Shown piece by piece: positions 20,610 to 33,531 of a stretch of 64,000 bases of DNA. Under the pieces are notes generated by a model. It worked only from the letters and a program-made list of their open reading frames with translations, was not told where the DNA came from and made no database searches. How positions within the stretch are numbered: position 1 is the first letter of the stretch; each line of letters opens with the position of its first letter. The DNA lies in NCBI RefSeq assembly GCF_028618525.1, contig NZ_JAQITC010000005.1, forward strand, positions 62,001-126,000. Reading direction: 5' to 3'. The DNA comes from Bartonella sp. AU55XJBT. Lineage in GTDB: Bacteria; Pseudomonadota; Alphaproteobacteria; Rhizobiales; Rhizobiaceae. A program made the translations under genes and the position numbers.

Positions 20610-21376
20610 AATACCGCTTTACCAATAACGGGCGTTGAAGGAACCGCTACATTGCGTGCTTCGAGAATACCTGCTTTATATCCCATACGCCCTGCCTGGA
20701 TAGCTTTAGAAAATGCTTCAGCCATCAAGACAGGATCACCTGCTTTAGCAACTGCGGTATTAAGAAGCACAGCATCATAACCCAGTTCCATAGCAACAGC
20801 AGCATGGGATGGACGCCCAATGCCAGCATCAATAATGAGCGTAACATCAGGAAGGTAAGCACGGATAGAGCGCAGTCCATCGATATTATGAGGGCCTTTA
20901 GCAGAACCAATAGGCGCGCACCAAGGCATAATGACACGGCAACCAACATCGAGAAGCTTTTCAGCCACAATGAGATCATCGGTTGTATAGGCAAAAATAT
21001 GGAAACCTTCACTGTTTAAAATTTCTGCTGCTTCAATTAAAGAAAAAACATTGGGTTGTAAGGTATCGGCATTTCCGATAATTTCGAGTTTAATCCAAGA
21101 AGTTTTAAAGAGATCTCGTGCTAAATGGGCCGTGGTCATAGCTTCTTTAACAGTGTAACAACCTGCGGTATTGGGAAGTATTGTTATATCGAGCTCTTGA
21201 AGGAATTGCCAAAACTGCCCTCCTTGTTTTCCCCCAGCACTTTCTCGGCGTAATGAAACGGTTATAATTTCTGTACCGGATTTACAAATAGCATCACGCA
21301 GAATTGCAGGGGAGGGATATTGTGCTGTACCTAACATAAGACGGGATGAGAATTCACGTCCATAAAGATTCAACAT
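20606..21376 (-). CDS. thiG: Thiazole synthase
   Basis: Assembles the thiazole phosphate ring from deoxyxylulose phosphate, dehydroglycine (supplied by ThiO) and sulfur carried on ThiS thiocarboxylate. The Schiff-base lysine is in [10 protein letters not shown] (Lys 96). Other family landmarks are [40 protein letters not shown] and the phosphate-binding [17 protein letters not shown] followed by [13 protein letters not shown]. The length of 256 residues is normal. It begins 5 bases after thiS, and its end overlaps thiE by 4. Confidence 0.97.
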   Translation of the reverse strand: MLNLYGREFSSRLMLGTAQYPSPAILRDAICKSGTEIITVSLRRESAGGKQGGQFWQFLQELDITILPNTAGCYTVKEAMTTAHLARDLFKTSWIKLEIIGNADTLQPNVFSLIEAAEILNSEGFHIFAYTTDDLIVAEKLLDVGCRVIMPWCAPIGSAKGPHNIDGLRSIRAYLPDVTLIIDAGIGRPSHAAVAMELGYDAVLLNTAVAKAGDPVLMAEAFSKAIQAGRMGYKAGILEARNVAVPSTPVIGKAVF

Positions 21377-21381
21377 AAATA

Positions 21382-21579
21382 TTAGCCTCCTTGCATTGGG
21401 CTTAAAATTTCTACTTTATCCCCTTCATGCAAAATAAATTGATCGCGCGCCTCTAAAGGAACAACCTCAGCATTAACAGCAGTTGCTAGCCAATTTCCTT
21501 CATATCCCAATTCCACAAGCAAGAGATTAAGAAAAGTGGCTTCTGTTTGAAGTTTTTCACCATTAACAAATATCTGCAT
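21382..21579 (-). CDS. thiS: Thiamine biosynthesis sulfur-carrier protein
   Basis: Ubiquitin-like 65-residue sulfur carrier. The required carboxyl-terminal Gly-Gly is present (LSPMQGG): it is adenylated and converted to a thiocarboxylate that donates sulfur to ThiG. The amino end [12 protein letters not shown] and the central LLVELGYEG are typical. It is packed between thiO and thiG with gaps of 3 and 5 bases. The adenylating enzyme (ThiF or MoeB type) is not in the window. Confidence 0.95.
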   Translation of the reverse strand: MQIFVNGEKLQTEATFLNLLLVELGYEGNWLATAVNAEVVPLEARDQFILHEGDKVEILSPMQGG

Positions 21580-21582
21580 GTT

Positions 21583-25723
<4,141 letters not shown>

Positions 25724-26698
25724 ATGTCAAATATTTACGATTGGTCGCTAAAGGCTGATGAAAATGCTCATTCAGATAATATTATTAATTGGGCAGAAGG
25801 ACAGCCGCCTAGTTCTGTCAATGATAGCGCAAGGGCGATGATGCAGCGCGTGCGTGAATATCTTGCAGATAATGGTGGATCTATTGACGCTGGCTTTATG
25901 ATCAATGCGGAAGATGAAACAACATTAATTACCTTAAAGACAGTTTCGCCTATAAAGAAATACAACAATGATATCATTATACGTTTTAAGGCCCATGGCG
26001 TGAATGTTGGCACGACGACAGTAAAAGTTAATAGCATGGGAGAAAAGCCTATTTATAAAGCAACGAATACAGGTGTTATACCGTTAGAAGGGGGAGAGCT
26101 ACAAACAGATGGTATTTATGAAATGGTATATAATGGCAATGTTTCAATGGAAGGTCGAGATGGTTGGTATTTATTAAATCCTACACCACCAAAGATAGAA
26201 TTTTTTCCGGCTGGATTCATTGCAACATTTGCTATGCAAAATATGCCGAATGGTTGGCTTTTATGTGATGGTAAGGCCTATAAGCGCAAAGATTATCCGC
26301 AGTTATTCAAGGCAATAGGTGATAAATGGGGAAAGTACAGTGATACAACTTTTAAAGTTCCTGATTTTAGAGGCATGTTTTTACGTGGTTTTGATGATGG
26401 ACGGGGTTTAGATGATGATAGAAAATTTGCAGATGAACAACAAGATAGCATAAAATCACATACACATATTGGAACTATCGAAGAATCGGGCAAGCATGCA
26501 CACAATTTTGAGTATAAAGGCGTTGGATGGCCAACTGGTAATATTGGGAGATTACCGAATTATTATACCTATAATGCTACCTTGCAAGGGACAACAGATT
26601 CTTCTGGTGCGCATACACACAAGGTAACTCTTTCCCATACGGGTGAAGCAGAAACGCGACCTGTTAATACAACCGTTGTTTATGCTATAAAATCATAA
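25724..26698 (+). CDS. Phage tail-collar domain protein (tail fibre-like)
   Basis: Structural protein of the phage tail-fibre type. The amino-terminal 150 residues begin MSNIYDWSLKADENAHSD with the WAEGQPPSSVNDSARAMM segment common in tail-fibre and baseplate proteins of prophages. A collar domain follows at about 165-230 (PNGWLLCDGKAYKRKDYPQL, then FKVPDFRGMFLRGFDDG). The carboxyl end is a histidine-rich metal-binding tip (SHTHIGT, GKHAHNF, GAHTHKV) closing with TRPVNTTVVYAIKS. It is intact and complete, with a ribosome binding site (ATGGGGGA) ahead. No other phage gene stands next to it, so it is an orphan of a lost prophage or has been kept for another use such as adhesion, which is speculation. 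Confidence 0.88.
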   Translation: MSNIYDWSLKADENAHSDNIINWAEGQPPSSVNDSARAMMQRVREYLADNGGSIDAGFMINAEDETTLITLKTVSPIKKYNNDIIIRFKAHGVNVGTTTVKVNSMGEKPIYKATNTGVIPLEGGELQTDGIYEMVYNGNVSMEGRDGWYLLNPTPPKIEFFPAGFIATFAMQNMPNGWLLCDGKAYKRKDYPQLFKAIGDKWGKYSDTTFKVPDFRGMFLRGFDDGRGLDDDRKFADEQQDSIKSHTHIGTIEESGKHAHNFEYKGVGWPTGNIGRLPNYYTYNATLQGTTDSSGAHTHKVTLSHTGEAETRPVNTTVVYAIKS

Positions 26699-26740
26699 GT
26701 ATGATCGGGGATAAAGAATCTCTACACATTTGCTCATTTT

Positions 26741-26767
26741 ATTAATGCGGAGTAATTCCGCGTTAAT
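26741..26767 (+). terminator. Likely terminator after the tail-collar gene
   Basis: Eleven-pair stem ATTAATGCGGA / TCCGCGTTAAT with one G-T pair and a five-base loop, followed by TTCTATTTAT. It lies about 45 bases past the stop codon. The T run is interrupted. Confidence 0.55.
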
Positions 26768-26888
26768 TTCTATTTATATAAAGCGGAGCCTATAATACTG
26801 TTCATACGATACTTGAAAGAGCTAAAAAAACAATTTTAAAATAGAAGGAAAAATATGATCATATTTGATATTCTTAAGGCGCTCATTT

Positions 26889-26932
26889 AAAAAATAAAAC
26901 AGGCTTTTGGATAGTTTCGTGTTTTATTTTTT
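26889..26932 (-). terminator. Likely terminator of the hmu operon
   Basis: AAAAATAAAACA pairs with TGTTTTATTTTT around an 18-base loop, giving a T-rich tail on both strands. It lies 9 bases beyond the hmuV stop codon. The AT-rich stem makes it weaker than it looks. Confidence 0.5.
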
Positions 26933-26940
26933 TATGGATT

Positions 26941-27780
26941 TTAATTTTTAGATTGAAGCCGATAATAGCTTTGATGAGACCTAACTTCACAAGATGATGC
27001 CGTTTGAGGGAGAATAAATGGGATGTCTTCTTTAGGCAATTCAGAAACGTTTAAGGAACAATGATAAACATCGCGGAGATTTTGTGTGGTTAAAACGGCA
27101 GAAGCATTTCCTTCATAATAAATCTCGCCCTCCTTGAGCAAGATCATGTTATCTGCATAATGTGCCGCGAGATTGAGATCATGAAGAACAGCAAGAACGC
27201 CACCGCCAGAATGGGCAAATTGTTTTGCAATGTCCATAACGATAATTTGATGTTGAATATCGAGGCTAGCAATAGGTTCATCTAATATCATCCAGCGAGG
27301 AATTCCATTATAAATGGGTTTCCAGATTTGACAAAGAACACGCGCAAGCTGTACGCGCGCTTGTTCTCCACCTGATAATTGGTGATAGTACAGGTTACCG
27401 TAATCAGAAAGGTCAACGCGCTCTAAAGCTTCTTGGATAAGATTTTGCAATTCGGCTTTGGCAATGGTAATTTGGTTTACAGAAAGGCCAAGCCCTACAA
27501 CTTCATGAACTAAGAATGGAAATACGAGGGTTGTTGATTGTGGTAAAACGGCTCGCATTTTTGCCATTTCATAAGTCTTTGTTTGGCGTACATCATAACC
27601 ATTTAAGGTTATTTTTCCACTGTAGGGAATTTCTCCACTTAATGCTTTGACAAAAGTACTTTTTCCTGATCCGTTTGGACCGATAATGATGGTAAAAGCG
27701 CCACTTTTAGCCTGAAGATTAATGTTGTTAAGAATCTGTTTCTTCCCGCGCTGAACGCAAATATTTATCGCTTCAATCAT
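26941..27780 (-). CDS. hmuV: Haem ABC transporter ATP-binding protein
   Basis: ATPase that drives haem import through HmuU. The ABC signatures are in order: Walker A GPNGSGKST, Q-loop LPQSTT, signature LSGGEQARVQLARVL, Walker B WMILDEPIASLD and switch VLHDLNLAAHYAD. The start is placed at the ATG that overlaps the hmuU stop (ATGA), giving 279 residues beginning MIEAINICVQRG; a longer frame adds 12 residues but lies inside hmuU. A ferrichrome or cobalamin ATPase would look similar, but linkage to hmuS, hmuT, hmuU and hutA makes haem the likely cargo. Confidence 0.93.
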   Translation of the reverse strand: MIEAINICVQRGKKQILNNINLQAKSGAFTIIIGPNGSGKSTFVKALSGEIPYSGKITLNGYDVRQTKTYEMAKMRAVLPQSTTLVFPFLVHEVVGLGLSVNQITIAKAELQNLIQEALERVDLSDYGNLYYHQLSGGEQARVQLARVLCQIWKPIYNGIPRWMILDEPIASLDIQHQIIVMDIAKQFAHSGGGVLAVLHDLNLAAHYADNMILLKEGEIYYEGNASAVLTTQNLRDVYHCSLNVSELPKEDIPFILPQTASSCEVRSHQSYYRLQSKN

Positions 27781-28856
27781 GAAAAGTCTGTTCCTCGTTT
27801 GCATATAAGAATCCACAGGAAGAAGGGAGCCCCAAAAAGTGCTGTTACAATTCCAATTGGCAATTCTGCGGGAGCAACAATTAAGCGTGCAAACGTATCA
27901 GCAAAAATAAGTAATGCTGCTCCCAAGAGAGCAGAATAAGGAATGAGATAGCGGTGATCAGGACCAATGAGCTGACGTAAAATATGAGGAACAATAATCC
28001 CAATAAAACCAATACCACCACTGACAGCAACAGCACTTCCACACATAAGAGCAACAAGGGGAATCGCAATATTTTTAACGCGTTGAACTGGGAAGCCAAT
28101 ATGACCAGCAACGGCTTCTCCAAGTGCAAGAGCATTCAGTGCTCGTGATAAAAAGGGGGAGAAAAGAAGACCAATAAAGATAAAAGGGAGAACAAGCCAT
28201 ACTTTCAACCATGTTGCACCTGCAAGAGAGCCAAGACTCCAAAAAGTGATATCGCGTAATTGTTGGTCATTTGCGATAAAAATCAACGTTCCGACAACTG
28301 CACTGCTTAAGGCTCCAAGGGCAATGCCGGCAAGCAACATGGTTGCAATAGAGGTAAAGCTATGATGCGTTGCTATTATGTAGAGAACAATCGTTGATAA
28401 AAGCCCTCCCAAAAAAGCGCCTATGATAACCTTGTACGGCTCTAGAAAAGGTGCAAATGAAATAGGAAAGGCAAAACCTACAACAATTGCTAAAACAGCA
28501 CCAAGACCGGCTCCTGCTGATACACCTACAATTCCAGGATCAGCAAGAGGATTACGGAAAAGTCCTTGCATCAGAACACCAGAGACAGCCAAAGCTGCTC
28601 CAATCAATAGTCCTAAGATAACACGAGGAAGCCTTATATCAATAAATATGAGATAATCGCGTGTTTTACGACTGACAGAAAATTCTTGCGTAAACATGCT
28701 ATAAAGAAAATCAAAGAGTGAAGTATTTGAAGCACCATTTAAAAGTCCGCTTAAAATGCTAAAGATGAGGAATATTATGAGAGCTAATAAGAGTATTTTT
28801 CTTAAATTTTCGCGCTTTATTCTTTTACTTTTCTCTGTTTCAGATGCATAAACCAT
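27777..28856 (-). CDS. hmuU: Haem ABC transporter permease
   Basis: Inner-membrane permease of the FecCD/BtuC family with about ten helices over 359 residues. Landmarks: the amino-terminal helix (KILLLALIIFLIFSIL), RLPRVILGLLIGAALAVSGV near residue 75, then NPLADPGIVGVSAGAGLGAV, the EAVAGHIGFPVQRVK segment, GIGFIGIIVPHILRQLIGPD with the cytoplasmic coupling helix, and LPIGIVTALFGAPFFLWIL at the end. It receives haem from HmuT and is powered by HmuV, to which it is translationally coupled. Gap to hmuT is 20 bases. The family also moves siderophores and vitamin B12; context decides. Confidence 0.93.
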   Translation of the reverse strand: MVYASETEKSKRIKRENLRKILLLALIIFLIFSILSGLLNGASNTSLFDFLYSMFTQEFSVSRKTRDYLIFIDIRLPRVILGLLIGAALAVSGVLMQGLFRNPLADPGIVGVSAGAGLGAVLAIVVGFAFPISFAPFLEPYKVIIGAFLGGLLSTIVLYIIATHHSFTSIATMLLAGIALGALSSAVVGTLIFIANDQQLRDITFWSLGSLAGATWLKVWLVLPFIFIGLLFSPFLSRALNALALGEAVAGHIGFPVQRVKNIAIPLVALMCGSAVAVSGGIGFIGIIVPHILRQLIGPDHRYLIPYSALLGAALLIFADTFARLIVAPAELPIGIVTALFGAPFFLWILICKRGTDFS

Positions 28857-28876
28857 GGATGGTTTCTCTACTAATT

Positions 28877-29782
28877 TTATCCGTTTTTATCGTTTTGGTT
28901 TGCACCATAAAGCATATGAATAAGTTCTCTTGATGCATTTGCAGTGCGTGGACCAAATCCTAAAAGGTACATAGCATCCATTTGTTTAATAGCGCGATTT
29001 TTGGCGGCAGTTGTTGCTTGAATTGCTGGTATAGCTAAAAGTTTTTCAAGATTAATAGATTTTGCACTATGTGTTATAAGCAAAATAGCATCAGGGTCTG
29101 CTTTTAGTAACGCTTCGTTATTGAGAAGTTTATACCCTTTATAATCAGTAATGGCATTGATAGCCCCTGAAAGTTTTATGATACCATCAGCTGCTGTATC
29201 TGTTCCAGATGCCATAACGCGCCCATTTTGTACGGATAAAATGAAAAGGACACGCTTTGGTTTCGTAACCTTTGCCAAAAGAGCATCGTTGTCTACAAAA
29301 TCACGGCTTACTTTTTGAATTAATGCAGTGGCTTGTGCTTCACGATGGATAGCTTTTCCAACGAGGCGAATTTTTTCTATGACACTTTCTCGAGAATAAT
29401 TTTCTGGTATGATCACGATAGGGATTGATGTTTTTTTGAGAATTTCAATTGTTGAAGGAGGTCCACTTCCTTCAACAAGCAAGATGCCTTCTGGAGCAAG
29501 AGATAGAACACCTTCAGGTGAAAGAGCACGCATGTAGCCAAGCACAGGAAGTTTGAGGGCTTCTTTAGGATAAACGCTTGTACTATCACGAGCAACAAGT
29601 TGATCCTGTGCGCCTAACGCATAAACAATTTCCGTCAGAGAACCGCCAATGGAAACAATCCGTGCATTTTCAGAAAAACGTGTGGTAGGTTCAGCAATGA
29701 CACGTTGAGAAAAGAAGCTAAAAGAAAGCAGCAGAAAAAGAAGAAAAAAACTGAAGTGTCTACGCAAAAGAAGTATAAGCAT
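28877..29782 (-). CDS. hmuT: Haem-binding periplasmic protein
   Basis: Periplasmic binding protein of the TroA/BtuF class that carries haem from the outer-membrane receptor to HmuUV. A signal peptide occupies about residues 1-30 (basic start with RRHFSFFLLFLLLSFSFF, then cleavage near VIAEP). Mature features include RIVSIGGSLTEIVYALG, the RDSTSVYPKEALKLPVLGYM segment common to haem-binding members (a tyrosine in this region is the usual haem ligand), and GPRTANASRELIHMLYG at the end. Lengths and spacing match HmuT/HutB of other Rhizobiales. Gap to hmuS is 11 bases. Confidence 0.92.
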   Translation of the reverse strand: MLILLLRRHFSFFLLFLLLSFSFFSQRVIAEPTTRFSENARIVSIGGSLTEIVYALGAQDQLVARDSTSVYPKEALKLPVLGYMRALSPEGVLSLAPEGILLVEGSGPPSTIEILKKTSIPIVIIPENYSRESVIEKIRLVGKAIHREAQATALIQKVSRDFVDNDALLAKVTKPKRVLFILSVQNGRVMASGTDTAADGIIKLSGAINAITDYKGYKLLNNEALLKADPDAILLITHSAKSINLEKLLAIPAIQATTAAKNRAIKQMDAMYLLGFGPRTANASRELIHMLYGANQNDKNG

Positions 29783-29793
29783 ATTTTATCTTT

Positions 29794-30837
29794 CTAAGCG
29801 ACGACTAATTCTTGATAGGGAGGAAGAGACTTCAATAAAGTACGCCAATCCTCACGCTCTTTTTGACCTTCTTTGCGCAAGCCAAAAAATTGAACAATCA
29901 TATCATCATTTTTATCGAAAACTTCAAGTGAACTGACATAGCCATCACGGGTAGGTTTGCGAACATGCCATACACTAGCAATCCCAGATGTAAGTAGGTG
30001 GAGGTCAAACCCTGGATCAAGAACATTAAGCCAAGGTCCCATTTGCTTAATATTTTTTACAATTCCACTAAAAATTTGAATACACCCCTTATTCCCAACA
30101 AAACACATAATAGGCAGTTCTTGTTCCGCGACTCGGTTAAGCATTATTTCAACAACATCTGCCTGTAATTCATCGGCAAATTCATTTCCAGCATATTTTA
30201 CAGCATGATGCCGATTAATTTTAAATTCAGAAATAATTTTATGAAGTTGGTGTACATCTGTCATTTTACGCCAACGATCCCGAAAATTCTCAATATCCAA
30301 TTCTGTTATGTCACATCGAACTGGAAGAGAAACGGGAAGAATGTCAAGAACAGAGGATTGATCTTCAAGAAGGAGCTTTTCAACAAGTTTATTCCATTCT
30401 TCCATGTTGGTCGCATCTTTAGAGTAGACTTTTAAAATAGCAACGCCATGCTCATCAAAGAATTGTAGACTTTTGGTAGGTTTTCCAAGAATAACGACAT
30501 CATATTCAAAACCAAACTTCCATTGTTTTGTAAAAATACGCAAATCAATTTCACCAAGTGTAATAGGAATATGTTGGTTTGGAACGATTTTTTCAAAACA
30601 CCCTGTTATTTCGTGAACAGCATATTCGTTTCGTGTTAAGACCATGACTGTTCCAAGCCGAGGAGCACTTTCCAAAAGAGTAGCAACATCAGCTTGTAAT
30701 CTTTTTGCCTTTCCAACGGTACAATAGGCCGCAATAAGTTCCGCTTCAGATATACCAATCGAAACCGCAAAATCGCGGTTTCGCATTTCTTTTTTTTCTT
30801 CACGCAAACGAAGAATCATTTCAGCTGTATATGCCAT
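29794..30837 (-). CDS. hmuS: Haemin-degrading/haem-trafficking factor HmuS
   Basis: Cytoplasmic protein of the HemS/HmuS/ChuS family that receives imported haem and stores or degrades it, releasing iron. The protein shows the family's two-repeat structure across 347 residues: an amino-terminal half with LGTVMVLTRNEYAVHEITG and a second half with MCFVGNKGCIQIFSGIV, NVLDPGFDLHL and VWHVRKPTRDGYVSSLEVFD. The conserved haem-ligand histidine is probably in RHHAVKYA (second half). It is the first gene of the hmuSTUV unit. hutA lies 262 bases upstream on the same strand, so the two may have separate promoters. Also called HemS. Confidence 0.93.
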   Translation of the reverse strand: MAYTAEMILRLREEKKEMRNRDFAVSIGISEAELIAAYCTVGKAKRLQADVATLLESAPRLGTVMVLTRNEYAVHEITGCFEKIVPNQHIPITLGEIDLRIFTKQWKFGFEYDVVILGKPTKSLQFFDEHGVAILKVYSKDATNMEEWNKLVEKLLLEDQSSVLDILPVSLPVRCDITELDIENFRDRWRKMTDVHQLHKIISEFKINRHHAVKYAGNEFADELQADVVEIMLNRVAEQELPIMCFVGNKGCIQIFSGIVKNIKQMGPWLNVLDPGFDLHLLTSGIASVWHVRKPTRDGYVSSLEVFDKNDDMIVQFFGLRKEGQKEREDWRTLLKSLPPYQELVVA

Positions 30838-31099
30838 GGACTTTACCTTTATGTTACTTAACTCAAAAACTAACTTTCAAATTTTATAATTCCAAGGCAA
30901 TAGATTAAATTCTTTTAAAAGTCCAATCTATCACACAATAACGCTCTATCGCCAACAGCTGAACAACCAAAAAACGATAAAACAGAAAGAATTAAAACTT
31001 TTCTATCAAATCTTTGTAATTTTAAAGATGTTGAAAATGAAAACACAATAATTGATCCTTTTATCGATACGGGTTTGGTCTAATCGCTAACAGAAGTGA

Positions 31100-33277
31100 C
31101 TAAAACTTTTGTACGAACGACACCTTAAAGTTACGACCAGGCTGGCTATAATAATCCTTCGGTGTTGAACTTTTACCTGAAGGAAGTTCTGATGCATTCC
31201 AATATTTTGTATTGAAAAGATTATAAACACCGGCTCTTAAAATAGGTCCCGTTTCACCGAATGGTTTCCACCACCCTGTCATATCAACGACATAGTATCC
31301 TGGAATTTTTTGGTAATCAGATGCTTTAGCTACTTTGTCACGTTTGGCTGCCAAAGTAAGGATAATATCGCTTCCCCAAACCTCTTTTGCATACCCTAAT
31401 CCGATAACTGCTTTCAAAGGAGGAGTTGAGTTAAGATACTCCTTTTTATCAAGATCTTTTCCTTGTGAATAAGCAAGGGCAACATTGCTATGAAAACCAT
31501 TTTTAAGAACTAAATGCGCTTTTGTTTCAACACCAAAAATTTGCACGCGGAAACGATTCATGTAATGCCGACGCGCAAATCTGAATTCATCTGATGGACC
31601 TTTATCCTCAGTATCTATGAAATTCTTATATTGGTTGATAAAGGCATTGAAGGAGCCACCGAAATTTGCATTTCCATACCGTAGACCAACATCATACCCA
31701 TTGCTTGTTTCTGGTTGAAGATCAGGATTTCCTTTCACGTAATAAGCAGAAGGTTTGATATAAGAAACGTAAAGCTCTGGAATACGCGGTGCACGAAAAG
31801 CTTGTGCCCACTGAGCATAAAGCGTTACTTGATTACGAACATCCCACTCCATGCGCAATTTAGGAGAAAAACGTGATCCACTTCTTTCTGGAGGGAATTT
31901 ATCAGAAATCAGCGCTTTCTCATAAGAAGGCGTTTTCTGAGGAATATATTTGTACCAATCATATCGGACTCCCGGCGTTACACGAAAACGATCATCAACG
32001 AACCCAACTTCATCTTCAAAAACAAAACCTAAATTGTAACCATTCGTGTCTGGTGAATCTGATCGATTAGCAGGAACGAAAAGACATCCTTTCGCATATT
32101 CTTTCACATGGCAATTGTCTTTGCCTAACAAATAGTGATGAAATTTAGATGACTCAACATTCGTTGCAAACTTTAACGTATGGCTCACAGTGCCAAAATC
32201 GACTTTTTTAAGTGCATCAGCATTGAAACCATAATTGATATTACGCAAAAAATTATCTCTCAGATAATCCCCTTTAGGGGCTGAAACACGAACGCCAGTC
32301 AAAACGTGACGACTTGATTGCCTTTGCCAAAAAAGCACCCCACTAAACGCATCAAGAAACGCATCGCCATTACCATTATAATCATAAGAAAGAGAAAAGC
32401 GCTCACGAATTTTATTATCCTGATCATAAACGGAACCTAGAGCATATCTTGCAGATTCATTTAATGAATGTGTGTTACTATTATGACCAAAACGTTCTGC
32501 GGTAAAACCAAGCCGATGATTATCACTCAAATATTGATGGATTTTAAAAAGCAAGTTATTTTTATCAAAGTGAGAAGGGTTTTTACGCGTGCGTTCCTGA
32601 TATCCTCCCACTGTTCCCATATTTTTGCGCTCATGACCTTCTACATAAGACCCTTGGAAAAGCAAAAATGTTCGGTAATTACGCACAGCAAAAGCTTGAT
32701 CGATACGCCAGCTATTATCAACGGAGTGATAACCACCTTTTATAAGACTTCCCCAATTTTTTCCTTCCACGATAAGGTCTTCTGGATTAAGGGTACGCAG
32801 TGCAATTATTCCCCCTAGAGCGCCAGAACCATAACGACTAGAATCTGATCCTTGAATAGTATCAAATGTAGAAAGAGCATTGAAATCAAAAGTTGTATTT
32901 CCACCGCCACCACGGAATATATCGTTAAACCATGGAAGAGAAATACCATCCATTGTCGTAAGAACACGGTTTGCATCTAAACCACGAACAACGAAACTGT
33001 TATTCTCTGAGTTATAGGAGACAGAAGGATTAAGACGACTCACATCATAAACATCAGTGATTTGTTTTGCATCAATATTCTTATTAGTTTTACGATCTGT
33101 TAGAATGGTTATTGAATTTGAAGCGTCTTCTATTTTTTTTCCTTTAATAAGGATTGGTTTGAGCTCAGTCACAATATTTTTATCGCTGTTTTGTGCAAAA
33201 ACAAATGAAGGTATACAGACCGATAACGCACTTAAAATCACACAGCTCTTATGGATATTTTCTCGTCTTATTCGCAT
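31100..33277 (-). CDS. hutA: TonB-dependent haem receptor HutA
   Basis: Outer-membrane beta-barrel that imports haem using TonB energy. A signal peptide covers residues 1-28 (ending SFVFAQ). The plug domain follows with SNSITILTDRKT as TonB-box region, then SVSYNSENNSFVVRGLDANRVL. The barrel carries the haem-receptor boxes FRAP (AQAFRAPRIPELY) and a variant NPNL box (GNPDLQPETS), and ends with the terminal aromatic KF typical of barrel proteins. The segment between the two boxes contains no histidine, although the axial haem ligand of Yersinia HemR lies there; tyrosines are present instead. The 725-residue length fits the Bartonella HutA receptors. It is divergent from tonB, as in other Bartonella. 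Confidence 0.92.
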   Translation of the reverse strand: MRIRRENIHKSCVILSALSVCIPSFVFAQNSDKNIVTELKPILIKGKKIEDASNSITILTDRKTNKNIDAKQITDVYDVSRLNPSVSYNSENNSFVVRGLDANRVLTTMDGISLPWFNDIFRGGGGNTTFDFNALSTFDTIQGSDSSRYGSGALGGIIALRTLNPEDLIVEGKNWGSLIKGGYHSVDNSWRIDQAFAVRNYRTFLLFQGSYVEGHERKNMGTVGGYQERTRKNPSHFDKNNLLFKIHQYLSDNHRLGFTAERFGHNSNTHSLNESARYALGSVYDQDNKIRERFSLSYDYNGNGDAFLDAFSGVLFWQRQSSRHVLTGVRVSAPKGDYLRDNFLRNINYGFNADALKKVDFGTVSHTLKFATNVESSKFHHYLLGKDNCHVKEYAKGCLFVPANRSDSPDTNGYNLGFVFEDEVGFVDDRFRVTPGVRYDWYKYIPQKTPSYEKALISDKFPPERSGSRFSPKLRMEWDVRNQVTLYAQWAQAFRAPRIPELYVSYIKPSAYYVKGNPDLQPETSNGYDVGLRYGNANFGGSFNAFINQYKNFIDTEDKGPSDEFRFARRHYMNRFRVQIFGVETKAHLVLKNGFHSNVALAYSQGKDLDKKEYLNSTPPLKAVIGLGYAKEVWGSDIILTLAAKRDKVAKASDYQKIPGYYVVDMTGWWKPFGETGPILRAGVYNLFNTKYWNASELPSGKSSTPKDYYSQPGRNFKVSFVQKF

Positions 33278-33531
33278 AACACATCATAACCTTTTTTAAA
33301 ACATCCCCTCTCTAAGCTTGAAACTTTACATAATAAATGCCCGTAAAAATACTTGACTTAACCCGATCACAAGTTAGCCAACAAAGCAGGAATGATTTAA
33401 CAATATAAAATCACAGAGGAACCATATTAAACATGATAAAATCAGTCAAGAAAAAAGTTGCAATTTCCAAACAGCTTGTTTTAATGAGATGAAAGACCAA
33501 TATTGCATTTAGAATAGCGGCGGAAGAAACG
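33278..33531. promoter_or_regulatory. Divergent hutA/tonB control region
   Basis: This 254-base AT-rich stretch must drive both hutA (minus) and tonB (plus). On the tonB side TTGCAA (33458-33463) and TTTAAT (33480-33485) are 16 bases apart and could be a sigma-70-type promoter. TTTAGAAT (33508-33515) resembles half of the iron-control elements reported upstream of Irr/RirA targets in rhizobia, but no full palindrome is seen. Iron regulation is expected from the genes, not shown by the sequence. Confidence 0.4.
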
